Assembly (NCBI GenBank): GCA_038502055.1
Contig: JAXRKN010000024.1
Coordinates: 62,001-126,000, forward strand
Source of the DNA: Tanytarsus gracilentus
Lineage: Eukaryota; Arthropoda; Insecta; Diptera; Chironomidae
Reading direction: 5' to 3'
Length of the DNA stretch: 64,000 nt
Shown here: in pieces, positions 30,601-43,064 of the stretch
Layout: every line of letters begins with the position of its first letter
How positions within the stretch are numbered: position 1 is the stretch's first letter
Notes under the pieces: model-generated
The model's database searches: none
What the model was told of the DNA's origin: nothing
What the model saw: only the letters and a program-made list of their open reading frames with translations
Program-made: the position numbers and the translations under genes

Positions 30601-30951
30601 GATTGAAAAAGTGCAAAATTTTTATGATATGTGACTTAATTTAATGAAAATGTAAAAATGTACTTTGATCTCGAGAAATATTTTGAAACATAAAAAAATA
30701 CAAGTTGAAGTCGAATGTCGAAAAATTTAGAAGAAAAATACCCGAAAAAGTTTATTAGTGAAAATTTGATTAATCATTTAAAAAAAATAAATTAATTTTA
30801 ATTAATTCAATTAACTAACTTAATTTATTTATTTAAAATTAATTCAATTAATTAGCTTAATTTATTAATTATTTTTAAATAATGTAATTAATTAATTTAA
30901 CTAATTAAATATTTTAATTTAATTGAATTCCATTTATTAATTTTTTCCTCC
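30601..30951. other. Spacer with AATTAATT-type low complexity
   Basis: Promoter side of the isomerase gene and the 3' side of Cypl. 30780-30950 is dominated by AATTAATTAA repeats. No gene seen. Confidence 0.5.
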
Positions 30952-32017
30952 TTAATATTTTTCAATTCTCGCGCTAACAATTCTGACATCCTCAAGCGGT
31001 CGATCAGTGCTGTCCGTCTCAACATTTCCCATTCGCTTGATTGTTTGCATTCCACTGAAGATTCGACCGAAAATTGCGTGCTTGCCATCGAGGTGTTGAC
31101 ATGGTGCGAGGGTGATGAAGAATTGACTAAAAATAATTATTGAGAAATTATTTTAAAATTTTTTGGAATTTATTTAATGTAAAAATTTTAAACTTGAAAT
31201 CGAGAAATTATTTAAATTAGTTCTTAATTTATTTCTTAATTAATTTAAATAATTTAAAAATCTTTAATTCCTCACCTTCCATTACTGTTCGGTCCAGCAT
31301 TAGCCATCGACAAAATTCCAGCACCAGCGTGTCTTAATTCTGGATGAATTTCATCAGCAAAAGTCGGTCCATAAATTGAAGCTCCTGAAAATTGTGATCA
31401 AGGTTTTTTTTTAAATTTAAATAAAAATTTTAAAAAAATTTAGAAATTACCTCCACGTCCAGTTCCAGTCGGATCACCGCCTTGGATCATAAAGTCAGGA
31501 ATGATTCGATGAAAAACGACGTCATTGTAGTAGCCACGACGAGCGAGTTCGGCAAAGTTTCTGCAAGTGTTTGGTGCATGCTTCCAGTAGAGCTCGATTG
31601 AGAAATCGCCGAGACTAAAAAATTAGATTGAGAAATTTTAAAAAATTTGATCCACACTGGTTCAGGTATACGTATTTTTTGAGGACTTATAAAGGAAGAT
31701 CAGAACTATTTGAAAAATGACGTTTTGTGTTTAAAAACAGACCTTGCCTTTTTGGAAAAAAAATATATATGAAACTGAACCAGTGTGTGATCTAAATTTT
31801 TGTAAGAAATAAATTGAAACTTTTATAAATTTCAATTAAATTTTCTGGAATTAATTCAAACTTTAATAAACTCAAAAATTCACTTTAAATCAATTGTTTT
31901 TCTAAATTTATTGAAATTTTGAATTTCGCAATTTTTTGACACAAAAACTCACGTCGTTGTAAATGCGACCAGTGGTGGTTGCCAAAGTTTATCTGGAATT
32001 CCGCTTTGATTTGCCAT
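30952..32017 (-). CDS. Cypl: Peptidyl-prolyl cis-trans isomerase-like 1 (spliceosomal cyclophilin)
   Basis: Four exons: 31953-32017, 31451-31614, 31276-31384 and 30952-31126; phases 2, 1, 2; 170 residues against about 166 in PPIL1. Nearly the whole length is a cyclophilin domain: LWQPPLVAFTTTLGDFSIELYWKHAP, NFAELARRGYYNDVVFHRII, DFMIQGGDPTGTGRGGASIYG, MANAGPNSNGSQFFITLAP and HLDGKHAIFGRI. The active-site Arg of FHRI, the QGGD Gln, the SQFFIT Phe and the HLDGKH His are all present. The N-terminus SGIPDKLWQPP is diagnostic of the PPIL1/Cypl branch. PPIL1 binds SKIP in activated spliceosomes. Divergent from the Ssb-c31a gene (397 bases apart). Confidence 0.95.
31653..31787. mobile_element. 135-bp MITE with 5-bp TGATC duplication, in Cypl intron
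   Basis: CACACTGGTTCAG opens the element and its exact inverse CTGAACCAGTGTG closes it. TGATC flanks both sides (31648-31652 and 31788-31792). A 5-bp duplication and a CAC-starting end resemble Transib elements (CACWRTG consensus), but the match is partial. It lies in the first intron of Cypl and encodes nothing. Confidence 0.82.
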
Positions 32018-32414
32018 TTTTGAGCTTAAAACTTTAGTAAATTTAAAATAATTTTTCTTTTCGTTTGTTTACGTTTTCTCTTGCCGGGTGCTTCGACAGT
32101 CAGCAATAGAATGTATAATTTTCGATTATCCGACTTTTTTTTATCCGACTTTTATTTGTTTGTGTTCGTGTCGGTGTTTTTTTGTGTTTGGATTAGTTTC
32201 GGTGTTTTGATGAAAGTTTTCCTAATTTAGGTAAATTTTTTCTCAAATTCCAAGACATTAAAAAAATATTTTTGATATTAATTTTAATTCGCTTAAGAAT
32301 CAACCATCGAACACCATTAAAATCACATCACAACTTAAAATAATTTTATAAAATTTACTGCGACTTAAAAATTTTACCGTAAGGCGCGAAAAAATCTCGT
32401 TGAATTTGTTTACA
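32018..32414. promoter_or_regulatory. Divergent promoter of Cypl and Ssb-c31a
   Basis: 397 bases between two head-to-head housekeeping genes. No TATA box at a fitting distance. A less A+T-rich core with TGTGTTCGTGTCGGTG lies near 32163. A shared bidirectional promoter is inferred from spacing. Confidence 0.5.
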
Positions 32415-33092
32415 ATGCCAAAAGTAAAGAAACCAGTTGAGTCATCAGATTCTGACTCAGGACCTGAAGATGTAAGTTTAATTTAAACTTAATCCAATTA
32501 ACAATTTTTTGGTTAAAAAAATAAAAAAAAACGATAAAAATTATTTGTTTCAGTTTTTATAAAATAATTCAATGAATTAATTAAAAATAATTAAATCATA
32601 ATTATATTTTTAGAGAACTCCAGCTAAAAAAGCAAAGACGGACGATGGAGACTCAACTAAAACTGATGATCAAGGAAATTCGTTTTGGGAGTTGGATCGC
32701 AACCGTCGTGTGAGCTTGAGCAGCTTTAAAGGACGTCAGTATTTAAATATTCGCGAATATTATCAGGACAAGTCTTCAGGTAATTGATCTTGGATTTAAA
32801 TTAATCTAGGATTTAGTTTATATTTAATCTTGGATTTAAATTAAATCTAGGATTTAATTTTTTAGAATTTAACCTGATTTTTTAAATTTAAACTAGAATT
32901 TATTTTAATTTTAAATTAAAATTCTTTTGAACTCATTTAAAATTTTTAAACTTTTTAAAGTCTGTTAAAAGTTCAAATAATTTATAATTCTATATTTAAG
33001 GTCAATGGCGTCCAGGAAAGTCAGGAATAACTCTAACCAAAAATGAATGGAAGCAACTACTAGATCTTCAGCCTCAAGTCAAATTCGAATGA
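32415..33092 (+). CDS. Ssb-c31a: RNA polymerase II coactivator PC4/Sub1 homologue
   Basis: Three exons: 32415-32471, 32614-32779 and 33001-33092; phases 0 and 1; 104 residues, the usual length. The N-terminus has the Ser/Asp-rich acidic region typical of the family (VESSDSDSGPED), then a Lys-rich patch. The C-terminal ssDNA-binding PC4 domain reads FWELDRNRRVSLSSFKGRQYLNIREYY, then GQWRPGKSGITLTKNEWKQLLDL. The protein binds melted promoter DNA and assists transcription and repair in the nucleus. AATAAA at 33140-33145 follows the stop. The minus-strand signal for the GST lies at 33125-33130, so the two 3' ends probably overlap. Confidence 0.95.
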
Positions 33093-33182
33093 ATTTTCAA
33101 CAAATTTTTTTAAATTATTTTCACTTTATTTCTCTTTACAATAAAGATTTAAAAAGTTATTGAAAATTTAAATTAAAAAAAA

Positions 33183-34451
33183 TCATTCAATTCCGATAAT
33201 TTTTAACTGTTCTCCGACGTTTTCTTCAATCACAACTGGATCTTCATTTTCCTCTTTTAAATCATCGCCTTTGATGTCATTCCACTCGTGAATTATGTGC
33301 TGATAATTTTTCGTCTCTCGGAAAATCTCAACAGCAACTTTGCCATTGTATTCCATTCCGTGAAGGCACTTGAGGACGTAATTTGCTTGCCTCTCAGCAC
33401 CTTCCTGATTAAATTGATAGTCCGGATGGCCTTCGAGCATTTTCAGATATTTCGTGAGCTTTGGAAATTTCTCGGCATCGACTGGGATCAAAAGTCGAAG
33501 TGAGAGCAGAGTCGACCACATGCTGTAGTCAGCGACAGTCACGTGCGAGCAAGCGATGAATTTATTCTCGCCGATGAAGAAATTTTCGACACTTTTATAG
33601 CCACGAATGACTCGATCGATCTTTTCCGGTGAGATGAATTTTTCGCGACCGTCGCAGATTGGATCCTGCAAATATTTTTTTTAAAATTTTTTTCTAGGGG
33701 TTTTATGTAAAAATTAGACCGGTAAATACCCGGTTTAAAAAACATGAAACAAATAACTGATTTGGGTAAAATCATAGTTTTTTTCAAAAATTATTAAAAT
33801 CGTAAATTAATTTAAAATACAAAAACCAAAAAACTTCCACCCGGTTTTAAAAAATCCCGGTAACTTGTAACCCCTATCAACACTCACGCAAATTTCGAAT
33901 AATCTCGCAAATAAAAAGCTCGCCTCGAAGAAGAGTCTTTCATTGACCAAAGTTCTCTTCAAGAAGTCTCGAGGATACATTTGCTCGTATCGCATGTGAC
34001 ATGCGAACTTCTCAGCCAGGTAAATTATGATCGCATGACTGTCCCAAACCACCACATCACCATCAACCAAAACTGGGACAGTTCCACTTGGATTTAAGGC
34101 GAGAAACTCGGAAGTGAGATTGTCTTCTTTGTAGAGGTTGATGTACCTTAAAAATTAAGAAGGATTTTGTTGATTAAGATAATGAGAAATTAATTAAGAA
34201 AGTTTTAAAAAATTAAGTGAATTAAATTTTAAATTAATTATTTTTTAATTCTAAATTTTCTAATTTTTATTTTTCAGATTTTCTAATTTTCTCAAAATTG
34301 CATAACACCAACTTAAATTTTCTTTAATTAATTTTCTGCACTAAACTCACTTCAACTCAACATCAACATTCAATTCGCGAGCCACTAAAAAAGCCGCACG
34401 ACAAGATGGACTTGATGACACGTAATAAAGTACTAGTTTGCGATCTGTCAT
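33183..34451 (-). CDS. Glutathione S-transferase, delta/epsilon-like, with long C-terminus
   Basis: Three exons: 34351-34451, 33888-34146 and 33183-33665; phases 2 and 0; 280 residues, about 60 longer than usual insect cytosolic GSTs. The N-terminal thioredoxin-like domain has LYYVSSSPSCRAAFLVA, with the catalytic Ser in the usual place, then LNPSGTVPVLVDGDVVVWDSHAIIIYL, containing the cis-Pro glutathione loop and the DSHAI helix. The C-terminal helical domain has the VADYS helix-cap motif and a PKLTKYLKML helix. Beyond about residue 215 is an acidic extension (KEENEDPVVIEENVGEQL) with no known motif. The likely role is conjugation of glutathione to electrophiles and insecticide or plant toxins. 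Class is by pattern only. Confidence 0.9.
33697..33874. mobile_element. 178-bp MITE with TA duplication, in GST intron
   Basis: GGGGTTTTATGTAAAAATTA and, inverted from the other end, GGGGTTACAAGTTACCGGG form imperfect terminal repeats with internal CCCGGTTT and inverted AAACCGGG motifs. TA flanks both sides (33695-33696 and 33875-33876). It fills most of the intron between the second and third exons of the GST gene. Confidence 0.65.
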
Positions 34452-36359
34452 CTTTAAAGAAATTAAAAGAAAGAAAATTAATTGCAAGTGAACCGAGTGA
34501 AAGTGAAAATGCAACTGAGATGCGAGAGATGAAAATGTCGATCGGCGATCGATTGAAGTAAGAAGAGGAAAATGAAATGAAAATAAGAAGAAATTTTAAT
34601 TGAGATTGAGGAAAATTTTATTGAAAGAAAATTTATGGCGAAATTATTTTTTTAATTTGGGAAATTTTAAAATAAAGTTTTGAATTTTTAATGTTTTTTT
34701 GATATTTTTTAAATAAAATTTTTTAATGATTTTTTTGAAGATTTGAATTCAAAAATTTTAAATTTTTTATTAAAAAAATTTTAACGGTTTATTAATTCAA
34801 AATTTTGATAATTTTTTTGATTCAAATTTTTACTTTTTTAAATTCTTTTTTAACAAAATTTTTTTATCCCTTCTCATTTTTTTTCATCTTCACCCTGAAA
34901 GCTTTTTCTTGCTCTTCCTTCGTAAATTTGTCCCCTCCACATTTTCGAAGATGAAACTTTTTTGCTCCTCATTTAACACGAACGATGCTGAGGGTTGGAT
35001 GTTGGAAAATAAAGTTTCATCAGTACCAAAAAGATATTTGATAGAATCACATCGATTTTATTTATGAATTTTTTAAAATTACATAAGAAATTACGTCAAA
35101 TTTTTTAAAAATATTGGGAAATGAAGAAAAATGTTTTTTAATTTTTTTTAGGAATTTGACAAAAAAAGAATTTTTTGAATATTTTCAGGAAAAATTAAAA
35201 TTTTCAAGCAAAATATAAATTTTTTGAATAAATCAATAAATAAATCAAAAAATATGTTTAAAAATGTTTTTTAATTTTTTTATAAATTTTGAGAAAAAAT
35301 TAAGAAGTTTTTTGAATATTTTCTTGAGAAAATTAAAATTTTCTTGAATTTTTCTATAAATTAATTTTTAAATCTTGCAAAAACAAAAAATCTAATTATG
35401 AAATTGCAAATTCACAAATTTTCCACCACTGGAAAAATTTAATTAAATTTTTTGAATTTAAAAAACTTCTAAATTTTTATTCTTTCAAAAAATATCCTTT
35501 TCATTTTTTATGTAAACTTAAATTTTCAATTAAATCCTTTTAAACTTTTTAATCTTTTTTTTTCACCTTTTCCTCTCAATCTCACAGTAATCACTTAAAT
35601 CAAAATGTGTAAACACTCCTGCATGTTTATCCTCAGCTCATCATTCGATAGACTTTGTCCATCGGCGTGTCACTCACTCCACAGATCGACAATTTTGTAG
35701 ACACATATTGAGCAAATATAAACAAAATTTTCCGGCGGGTCGCATCTTCGGAAAATAAATTATTCATTTTGGGTCAGCAATGTATGGGAGCCTAAATTAG
35801 GGTTCGACTGATCGGCATGGATATAAAAATGATTCTAATCGATGAATGGCAATTTCGATATTTATTGTTATGTGTCGCACAACTGCTTTAAATTCTGTCG
35901 GCATTTTTCTTCTCGACGACAAATCGAGGGACGAATTTTGTCTTCTCATTATTCGACGGTGAATTGGGCATTAAATCGCTCTTCATGGTGCGAGGAAATC
36001 TTAAAGAGCTTTTTCTCAATGTCAACAAAAATTTCGTGTTTAACATTTTCTTAAAAAGTGTCACACACTCTCAAATTGATTTATCGATTAGCATGGTGAA
36101 ATTCAACAGCTTGTCATTAATCAATCTAAACACACTTCGACGCTCGCCTAAAAGGGCTTGTTTGCAGCTCACCCGAGAAGTTGATGAATTGGAAGTCGTA
36201 AAGAGTTGAATTATTGGTCGGATGATAATAAATGTGAATAGTTTTTGGGTTTGAGGAGTTTCGAGTTTATCGAAGGTGAACTTTAAATAGATGAAATGAC
36301 CTTGGAAAGGGATTTAGAGAAGTTTATTGAGATTTTGCTTGAACTTTTGTAAATTTACG

Positions 36360-36800
36360 TTATAGAGGGACTCAAGTGAGCTTCAAGTTGAAATAAAGTG
36401 TGAATTTTTCACATCAAGTAAGTTTAGTGACAATCTAAAGAGGTTCAAGTGAGTGCATAATTCCTTTATATAAAGACTCAAGTTTATAAAGTTAGTTAAA
36501 AAATTAATTGTCGCTTTAAAGAGGTTCAAGTGATTTTAAAAAAAAATATTATAAGAAGTTCAAGTAAGTCAAAAATTACTTTACAAAAATACTCAAGTTT
36601 AAATTTATATAAAGTGAAATAAAAAATTTATTGTCGCTTTAAAGAAGTTCAAGTAACTTCGATTTTAATGTAAAAAGACTCAAGTGAGTTAAATAATAAT
36701 TCATTAAATTTTTAAGTCAATTTAAAGAGGTTCAAGTGAGTTAAAAATATGTTTAAAATGCAAAATTTCTTTATATAAAGACTCAAGTGAGTTAAAAATA
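36360..36800. repeat. Interspersed GAGGTTCAAGTGA / AGACTCAAGTGA repeats
   Basis: About ten occurrences of (A)GA(G)(G/C)TTCAAGT or GACTCAAGTGAG, often after TTTAAA or TATAAA, form an irregular array. The same core appears inverted (TCACTTGAACCTC) in the tandem array at 37361-37450. Confidence 0.65.
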
Positions 36801-37360
36801 ATCTCAAATCACGCAAGACACTTTAAAACATTTCAATTATGTTGCATGTAATTTAAAGCAATTACCTTTAACTTTCAATCCTGAACAGACTCAAATTTTC
36901 AACCCTCATCATCATCATCATGCCTCAAAATCCACAAAATGAGCCCGTATATGAATTCAAAATTACAATCCATACATTTTAATATACGTCTGTTTGTATC
37001 TCATCATTTCACACCACAAAAACCTCCCCCACTACGCACTTGCATAGATTTATCCAATTTTTGTTTTTATCTCACACCAAACATCCTCACACACTGTGTA
37101 TACAAATATGATAATGATGTTTTAATTAACGCTGTTGCTTTTTCTGCTGTCGAGCTTATCTCGCTCGGATTGTCGGCAAAACGCGAATTTTCTCTCTTTT
37201 TTTTGTATTTTTGTTTACAATTCATTAAAATTTTTATTGTCTGGATTTTCATTGTGAATGGAATTTTTGATGTTGATGAGTTTATGTGAAAAAAGTTTAA
37301 GAGATAAAAATAAATGAGAACAGTTGAGTCGGGATAGAGTGACATGTATGGTTTAAAAAT

Positions 37361-37450
37361 GTCATTTGAGTCTCGATAAAACGATTTAATGTCACTTGAA
37401 CCTCGATAAAACGATTGAATGTCACTTGAACTTCGATAAAATGACATAAA
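37361..37450. repeat. Three 30-bp tandem repeats
   Basis: Three adjacent 30-base copies of GTCACTTGAACCTCGATAAA plus ACGATTxAAT, with few substitutions. The unit contains the reverse complement of the GAGGTTCAAGTGA core of the array 560 bases upstream. Confidence 0.85.
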
Positions 37451-38000
37451 GTTTAAAAAACACTTAAACTCCTCTAAACCAATTTAAAGCTTCTAACTTA
37501 AGTTTCTCTTTAACAAATTAAAAACCTTTAATTGAAAACTTTCTAATTATTCACTTCATAATCACTCGACAGCTTGCATCCTCTCAAATTTCAACTCATT
37601 CTCCCTCTGAAAACTTTTCGGCACACCACAACTTTGAGGTTTTTGAATTTTTCTCTCTCGTTTTCACTGTTTTTTGCTAAAATGATGCTAATTTCGTGTC
37701 TCCATTGAAATTATCATAAATTTTTTTAATGCTGAAAATGATAATTTTATGAAAAACTTTTCTTGCTGTCGAGTGAGCTGTGAATAATTTTCTAGAGAGA
37801 TATTAAAAAGTTTTTTATTTGAGGATTTTTGAATTGAGTGGACAAGGAAAAAAAATTGTCGGAATGTGGGAGAAATTTAATTTTTGGAGGAAATTTTTTT
37901 GGAAATTTTTGTGGTTTTGAATTTGGTGAATTTTGAAAAATTTATAATGAACTTAAAATTTTTAGAGGTTTTGAAATTAAATTAGAATTAATTAATTAAA

Positions 38001-38093
38001 TTATAAGTTAGTACAAAATTAATTTATTTAGTTATAAATTAGTACAAAATTAATTTATTTAATTATAAATTAGTACAAAATTAATTTATTTAA
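38001..38093. repeat. Three 31-bp tandem repeats
   Basis: Three near-identical copies of TTATAAATTAGTACAAAATT plus AATTTATTTAA. Confidence 0.85.
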
Positions 38094-41000
38094 TTAGGTA
38101 TTAAAATTTAATTTAAAAATTAGAGTTGGAAAATTAATAAATTAATTTATAAATTAATTCAAAATTAACTAATTTAATTTAACATTAATTTTGAGTTATA
38201 AATTATATAATTCATAAAAAAATATAAATTATTTGCTTAAAATTCATAAAAAAATCAACTAAAAATTTATTCAAATAATTTTTAAAAAAAGCCCCAAAAA
38301 TTTCCTTTAAAGTTTTCCACTTAAATTTATTTTCATTTCCTCATCTTGAAACTATTTCATCATCTCTCAAATCAGTCAAAACATCATCGCAGCATGTTTT
38401 AAAGCTTTTAAATGAGTTTTTCACAGAGAAACTTTTAACAAACAAAAATAAACAGCAAGCAAAAGCTGCATCCGATAAGCTCATTTTAACTAATTACGTT
38501 TATTTTCTACGTCGCTCTATTTAATTAAAATAAATTGCAGCACAAAATGTTGCAATCATTTTCTGGGAATAGATTTTCGAGTAATAACTCAGAGCTGAGT
38601 GCTGGAAGGTAAATTTTGATGTTTTAATGTGTGAAAATGCATTTTAGAGAAAATTTCCATTATGAGATTAATTCGATGCCGCTTAATTTTACGAACATGT
38701 TGAGTTAGTTAGAAAATTTACAGTCACTAAAGAGCCTCAAGAGATTTTAGAAAATTTTTCTGGAGTTTCTTTTTATTTTCATTCAAACTTTTTGATTTTC
38801 AATTTAAAATTTAAAATTTTTTTATAAAATTTCCATTTAAATTTTTTTTATTAAATTTCCATGAAAATTTTTTATCAAATTTCCATTCAAAAATTTTCAA
38901 TTTAAAATGTAAAAATTTTTAAATATTTCCCAACCCTTAAAAAAAATTTCTCGACTGACAAATTTTTATTTCACTTCTTTTTTCACGAGCAATTTGCTTT
39001 TCATTTTTTTCTCAACCCTTCAATTTATTTTCACAATAAACTTCTTTATTCTTCTCTCTCGACCTCACTCAATCTTCCAAATTTCATCATCACACTCCGA
39101 TTGTTATGTCGCAAAAGGACTTTTTTTGCTGTGAAATAAATTGTCAAGTTTAAATAAATCTTTGTGAAAGGCCTTTTTAGCTCTTTGCATTTCGTTCGAG
39201 GGGTGAAGTGGAAAAAATCAATTAGACGGAAGCGATCGTGATGGAATTTTCACGAGTCATTGGAGATTTATTGAATGCTGATATGATTTTTGAATAATTT
39301 CGTTAATTTTTAATAATTTTTTGGATTTTTAGGCGAAGATTTAAAAAAATTAAATCTTGTTAGAAGTTTTATAAATTCTTATTGGATTCAAACGTTCAAC
39401 TAAAAATTACAGAAATCGAAGTTAATTTTATTGGAGTTTAGAAAATATCAAAATTCTTTTAAGAATCAAATAAAATTCAAAATTATTTTAGGTATTCAAA
39501 TTTAAAACTTTCCAAACCTTTTTAACAAATTTAAAGAAACATTAAAAATTTTCCTCTCATTTTTTAATTCGACGACACTCAAAAACTTTTTTTTACCATC
39601 TCAAAAATTTTCTCATAAGATTCTAATTTGCCTTCATAAAAATTTCTTCGACATCGAAAATTCCTCAAAATGTTGCTAATTCTCATCGCGTTTAAAAATA
39701 AAAATAACAAAGTCAACCAAATGAGAAAATTCCTCTCGTTTCTTTCTCTTTTCAATTAAAATTCTTTCGAGCGCAGAAAATTTTCCTTTTATAATTTTTT
39801 TTCTCATGCAACATTTCGCAATTTTATCGCCACGCGCTTATCGCTTTAACAATGAAAATGCCGCTGCTTCCCTTTTTTATTGTTTTTTGTGCTTTTTAAC
39901 GACCCTGGGAGAGAAATCGAGAATTACAAATGGTTTGGGACAATAAAGAAGAGTTTGATGTTGGAGGCTGCGGGAAATGGATGGAGTTGAATGTTAAATA
40001 AGAAAGTGGGGAATAAAATAAAAAATTGAAAAACCGGAAAAAGATAAAATTTGAAAAAGGATTCGATTTTTTATTTTTTTAGGTTTGTTTAAAATCCAAT
40101 AAGATAAATTTTAAAAATCCAATAAGATTATTTAGTTAATATTATTAAATAGTAAATAATAATAAAGTTCCAATAAGAATTTAGACTTGTCAAATATTTC
40201 TAGTAGAATTTTTAAATAATTTCAAAAAATCCAATAAGAATTTTAACTTGTTAAAATTTCCCAATAAGATTCTGATAAATTTATGGTTTTTGATCTAAAA
40301 TTCAAGAAAATTTTAATATTAAAGTCATTATCGACCTCAAAATCGAATCAATGAAAATTTCATCAGTTTTCTTTTCCAACATTTGAAATTGAATGACGCA
40401 AAACATGAAGAAGCTCTCAATTACATTTCCTCATTACATCTTCATGTGCTTGGATGGTGGGAATCTATTGCTGGTTCTCATTGTTCAATTTAAGTCAGAT
40501 GTAGTTGATGGAAGGAAAAGAATAAAAATAAAAAATGCACTGAGAGGAAAAATTTGAAATATTTGTTTTAAAAATTATTAAAAAATATTTTTAATGAAAC
40601 CTTTTGAAGTTTTCTTTAATAATTTTCAATATCAAAAATTATCGATTTTTTTTTCTACTTGCAAAAATTATTTAAATAGTAATTTTTAGTTAAAAAAATA
40701 ATTAAATAAAAATTTCTCTCAGTGCCATCACGAATTGAAGATAAAAATGAGAAAAACTTTTCTCTTCTTGCCCTCAAACTTCTTCATCCCAACATATCGA
40801 TTTCAGTTTAACAATTTAATAATGAAAATGTTTTTCTTCTTCTTCGCTTTCAATTTTTTTTCTTATGGGAAATTTTCTTCTTCACAGTTTTGTTTGCCGA
40901 GGACTTTTAATCTCATTTTTATCTCACGAATAACATCGAGAATGTTGATTCTTGTAATCATGGAACTCGTGAAGTTGCGTTATTAGATTTGAGGAAGATG

Positions 41001-42907
41001 AAAAATATTTTATAAAGAAGAAAATAATTTGAGAAAATTTGAGGTCAAAAATTGAATTTTGAAATTCTAAATTAAATCTTTTAAAAATAAATTTAAAAAA
41101 TAATTTTTGAAGTTTTAAAAATTTATTAATTATTTTTTAACAAAAGTTCTCTTAATTACAAAAACTCTCTCTTTCTGTTTGTGTGTTTCTACCAACCTCA
41201 ATCCCTCATAATTGTCATCACACTTTAAATTGCGTCACTCTTGATAAGCTTTATGTCATCTCGTAATCGCTTAGCAAAACATTTCTCTCTTTCCCGCACA
41301 ATTGCGATAATCCTCATGCTAAAGCTATTTTCCATGTCATCAAGTGCTTAGTGAGAGATAAAAAGTATTTAGCAACATAAACTTGCGGAGGAAGGAAGTT
41401 TGGTTGGATTTTAAAAGAGGAAAAGCTCAAAAACGAAAAAGGGAGAAAGTTTTAACTTTTAAGTGAGGAAATGACGAGTGGGAGAATGACATAGGGTTTA
41501 AAATATTTTATGGTATTTAAAATATTTTTAAATAATTGAAAATTTATTGAAAAATTTAATTTTTAATCAGATCTTTCCAGTGTCAACGAGTCAGGTTTAA
41601 AAAATCAAATTAAAAGTATTAAAGTGATTTTTTATTTAATTCAATTCAATTTTTTGTTCGTGTTTCTAATTTCGACGTAATTGCTTCTATTTTCGACAGT
41701 CTAAAAATTAGTTTTTTCTTCTACTTTTTAAAATTTTAGCTTTCAATTTAAAAATACAAAGCGGTTTGAGAGCAATTTAAACTTGTCGAAAATATGATCA
41801 AGGCATGTCTATAATAGAAACGCGTCAAAAAATTCATCCATTAAAATAAAATAAAATATTTTACGCTAAAAATCAACAATTTTTCTTCAATCTAAAATTA
41901 AATTAAAACTTTCCATCAATTCCACATGTTTTTTACTCAATTTAAAACTTTCACTGATTCCCATCTCACAAACTGCCTCATGGCGAAAACATAAAGAGAC
42001 TCAAAGTCAACAAAAATATTCTCTTTGCCATTAAATTTCAATCATCTCTCCTCAGCCATATAAGCTGAAGATGTAAATTATAGTCGAATAGAGCCAGAAG
42101 CGAACGACATGTGGAGAAAATGAGCCACGTAGTTTACATAATTTTTAATATGATGTTCTAGTGGCTCTTTCATGAGCGTTTTGCGGATGAGAGAATATGA
42201 AAAGTTTTATGGATGCGTTTTTCAATATTTTTCAGTTCTCTTTTACGATAAGGTCAGAAGATTACTTTTACGACTGAAAATAAGACCAAAAATTGTTTTT
42301 CCAGTTGAGATTTTGATAAAAAGTGAAATAATAAAAAAGACATTCACGAAGGGTTTTAAACACTTTGAACTTTCATATCAATTTTTTGCGGTTTTAATTC
42401 AATGAATGGAAATTTAAAAATTTGTAAAACTCTTCAAGAATTTTTTACCTACCATGAAATAAAAAATTTAAACCTCAAGAAATTCCTCAACGCAACCTCA
42501 CGAGCATAAATCAAACTAATAAGACTAGAAACTCGCTAAATTGAGCGAAAAAAGAGAGAAAATGCAAAGGAGCACGGCAAGAAATAAAAAATAATGGCAA
42601 AACGAGCGATTCATTTATCATCAATGTTCGAGGGGTCTTCTCGAGTGATGAATGCATAAATCATGGCATTAAGAAGGTTGAATTGACATAGAAAAAGAAA
42701 ATGAGAAAATTCTTTTCTACCTTCGAGGGTTTTTTTGTGGTTTTTGTCCGCAGGAATTTTTTATAATTAAAAATGCGAAAAGGAATGGAAAAATATTAAA
42801 AAGTTTCGTAATTGCTTTTTAATTGTGAAGTAAAAACAAAATGAGAGAATTTTTTAGGTCAAAATGTAAGAAATTAATTTTGAATTAAATGAAGATTAAA
42901 AAATTTG

Positions 42908-43064
42908 AAGGGTTGCGAAACTTAGTCAATATCGAAATTTTTATTTAAAAATATTTCAGTATTATAAAATGAGTCAATGATTGAATGAGAAACAAATTCA
43001 ACTTCCTTAATTGTCAATTTTTATTGAAACTTATTTTATTAAACTTACTGAGTTTCACACCCTT
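42908..43064. mobile_element. 157-bp MITE-like inverted repeat, AAGGGT..GAAACT family
   Basis: AAGGGTTGCGAAACTTAGT at the left and, inverted, AAGGGTGTGAAACTCAGTAA at the right are imperfect terminal repeats. It is related to the ends at 6165-6279 and 53211. Confidence 0.55.

Noticed and set aside
36939..37447. Overlapping frames of about 116-126 residues on both strands
   Set aside because: The minus-strand one is driven by the 30-bp tandem repeat and the plus-strand one is Phe/Ile-rich; neither has splice or domain support.
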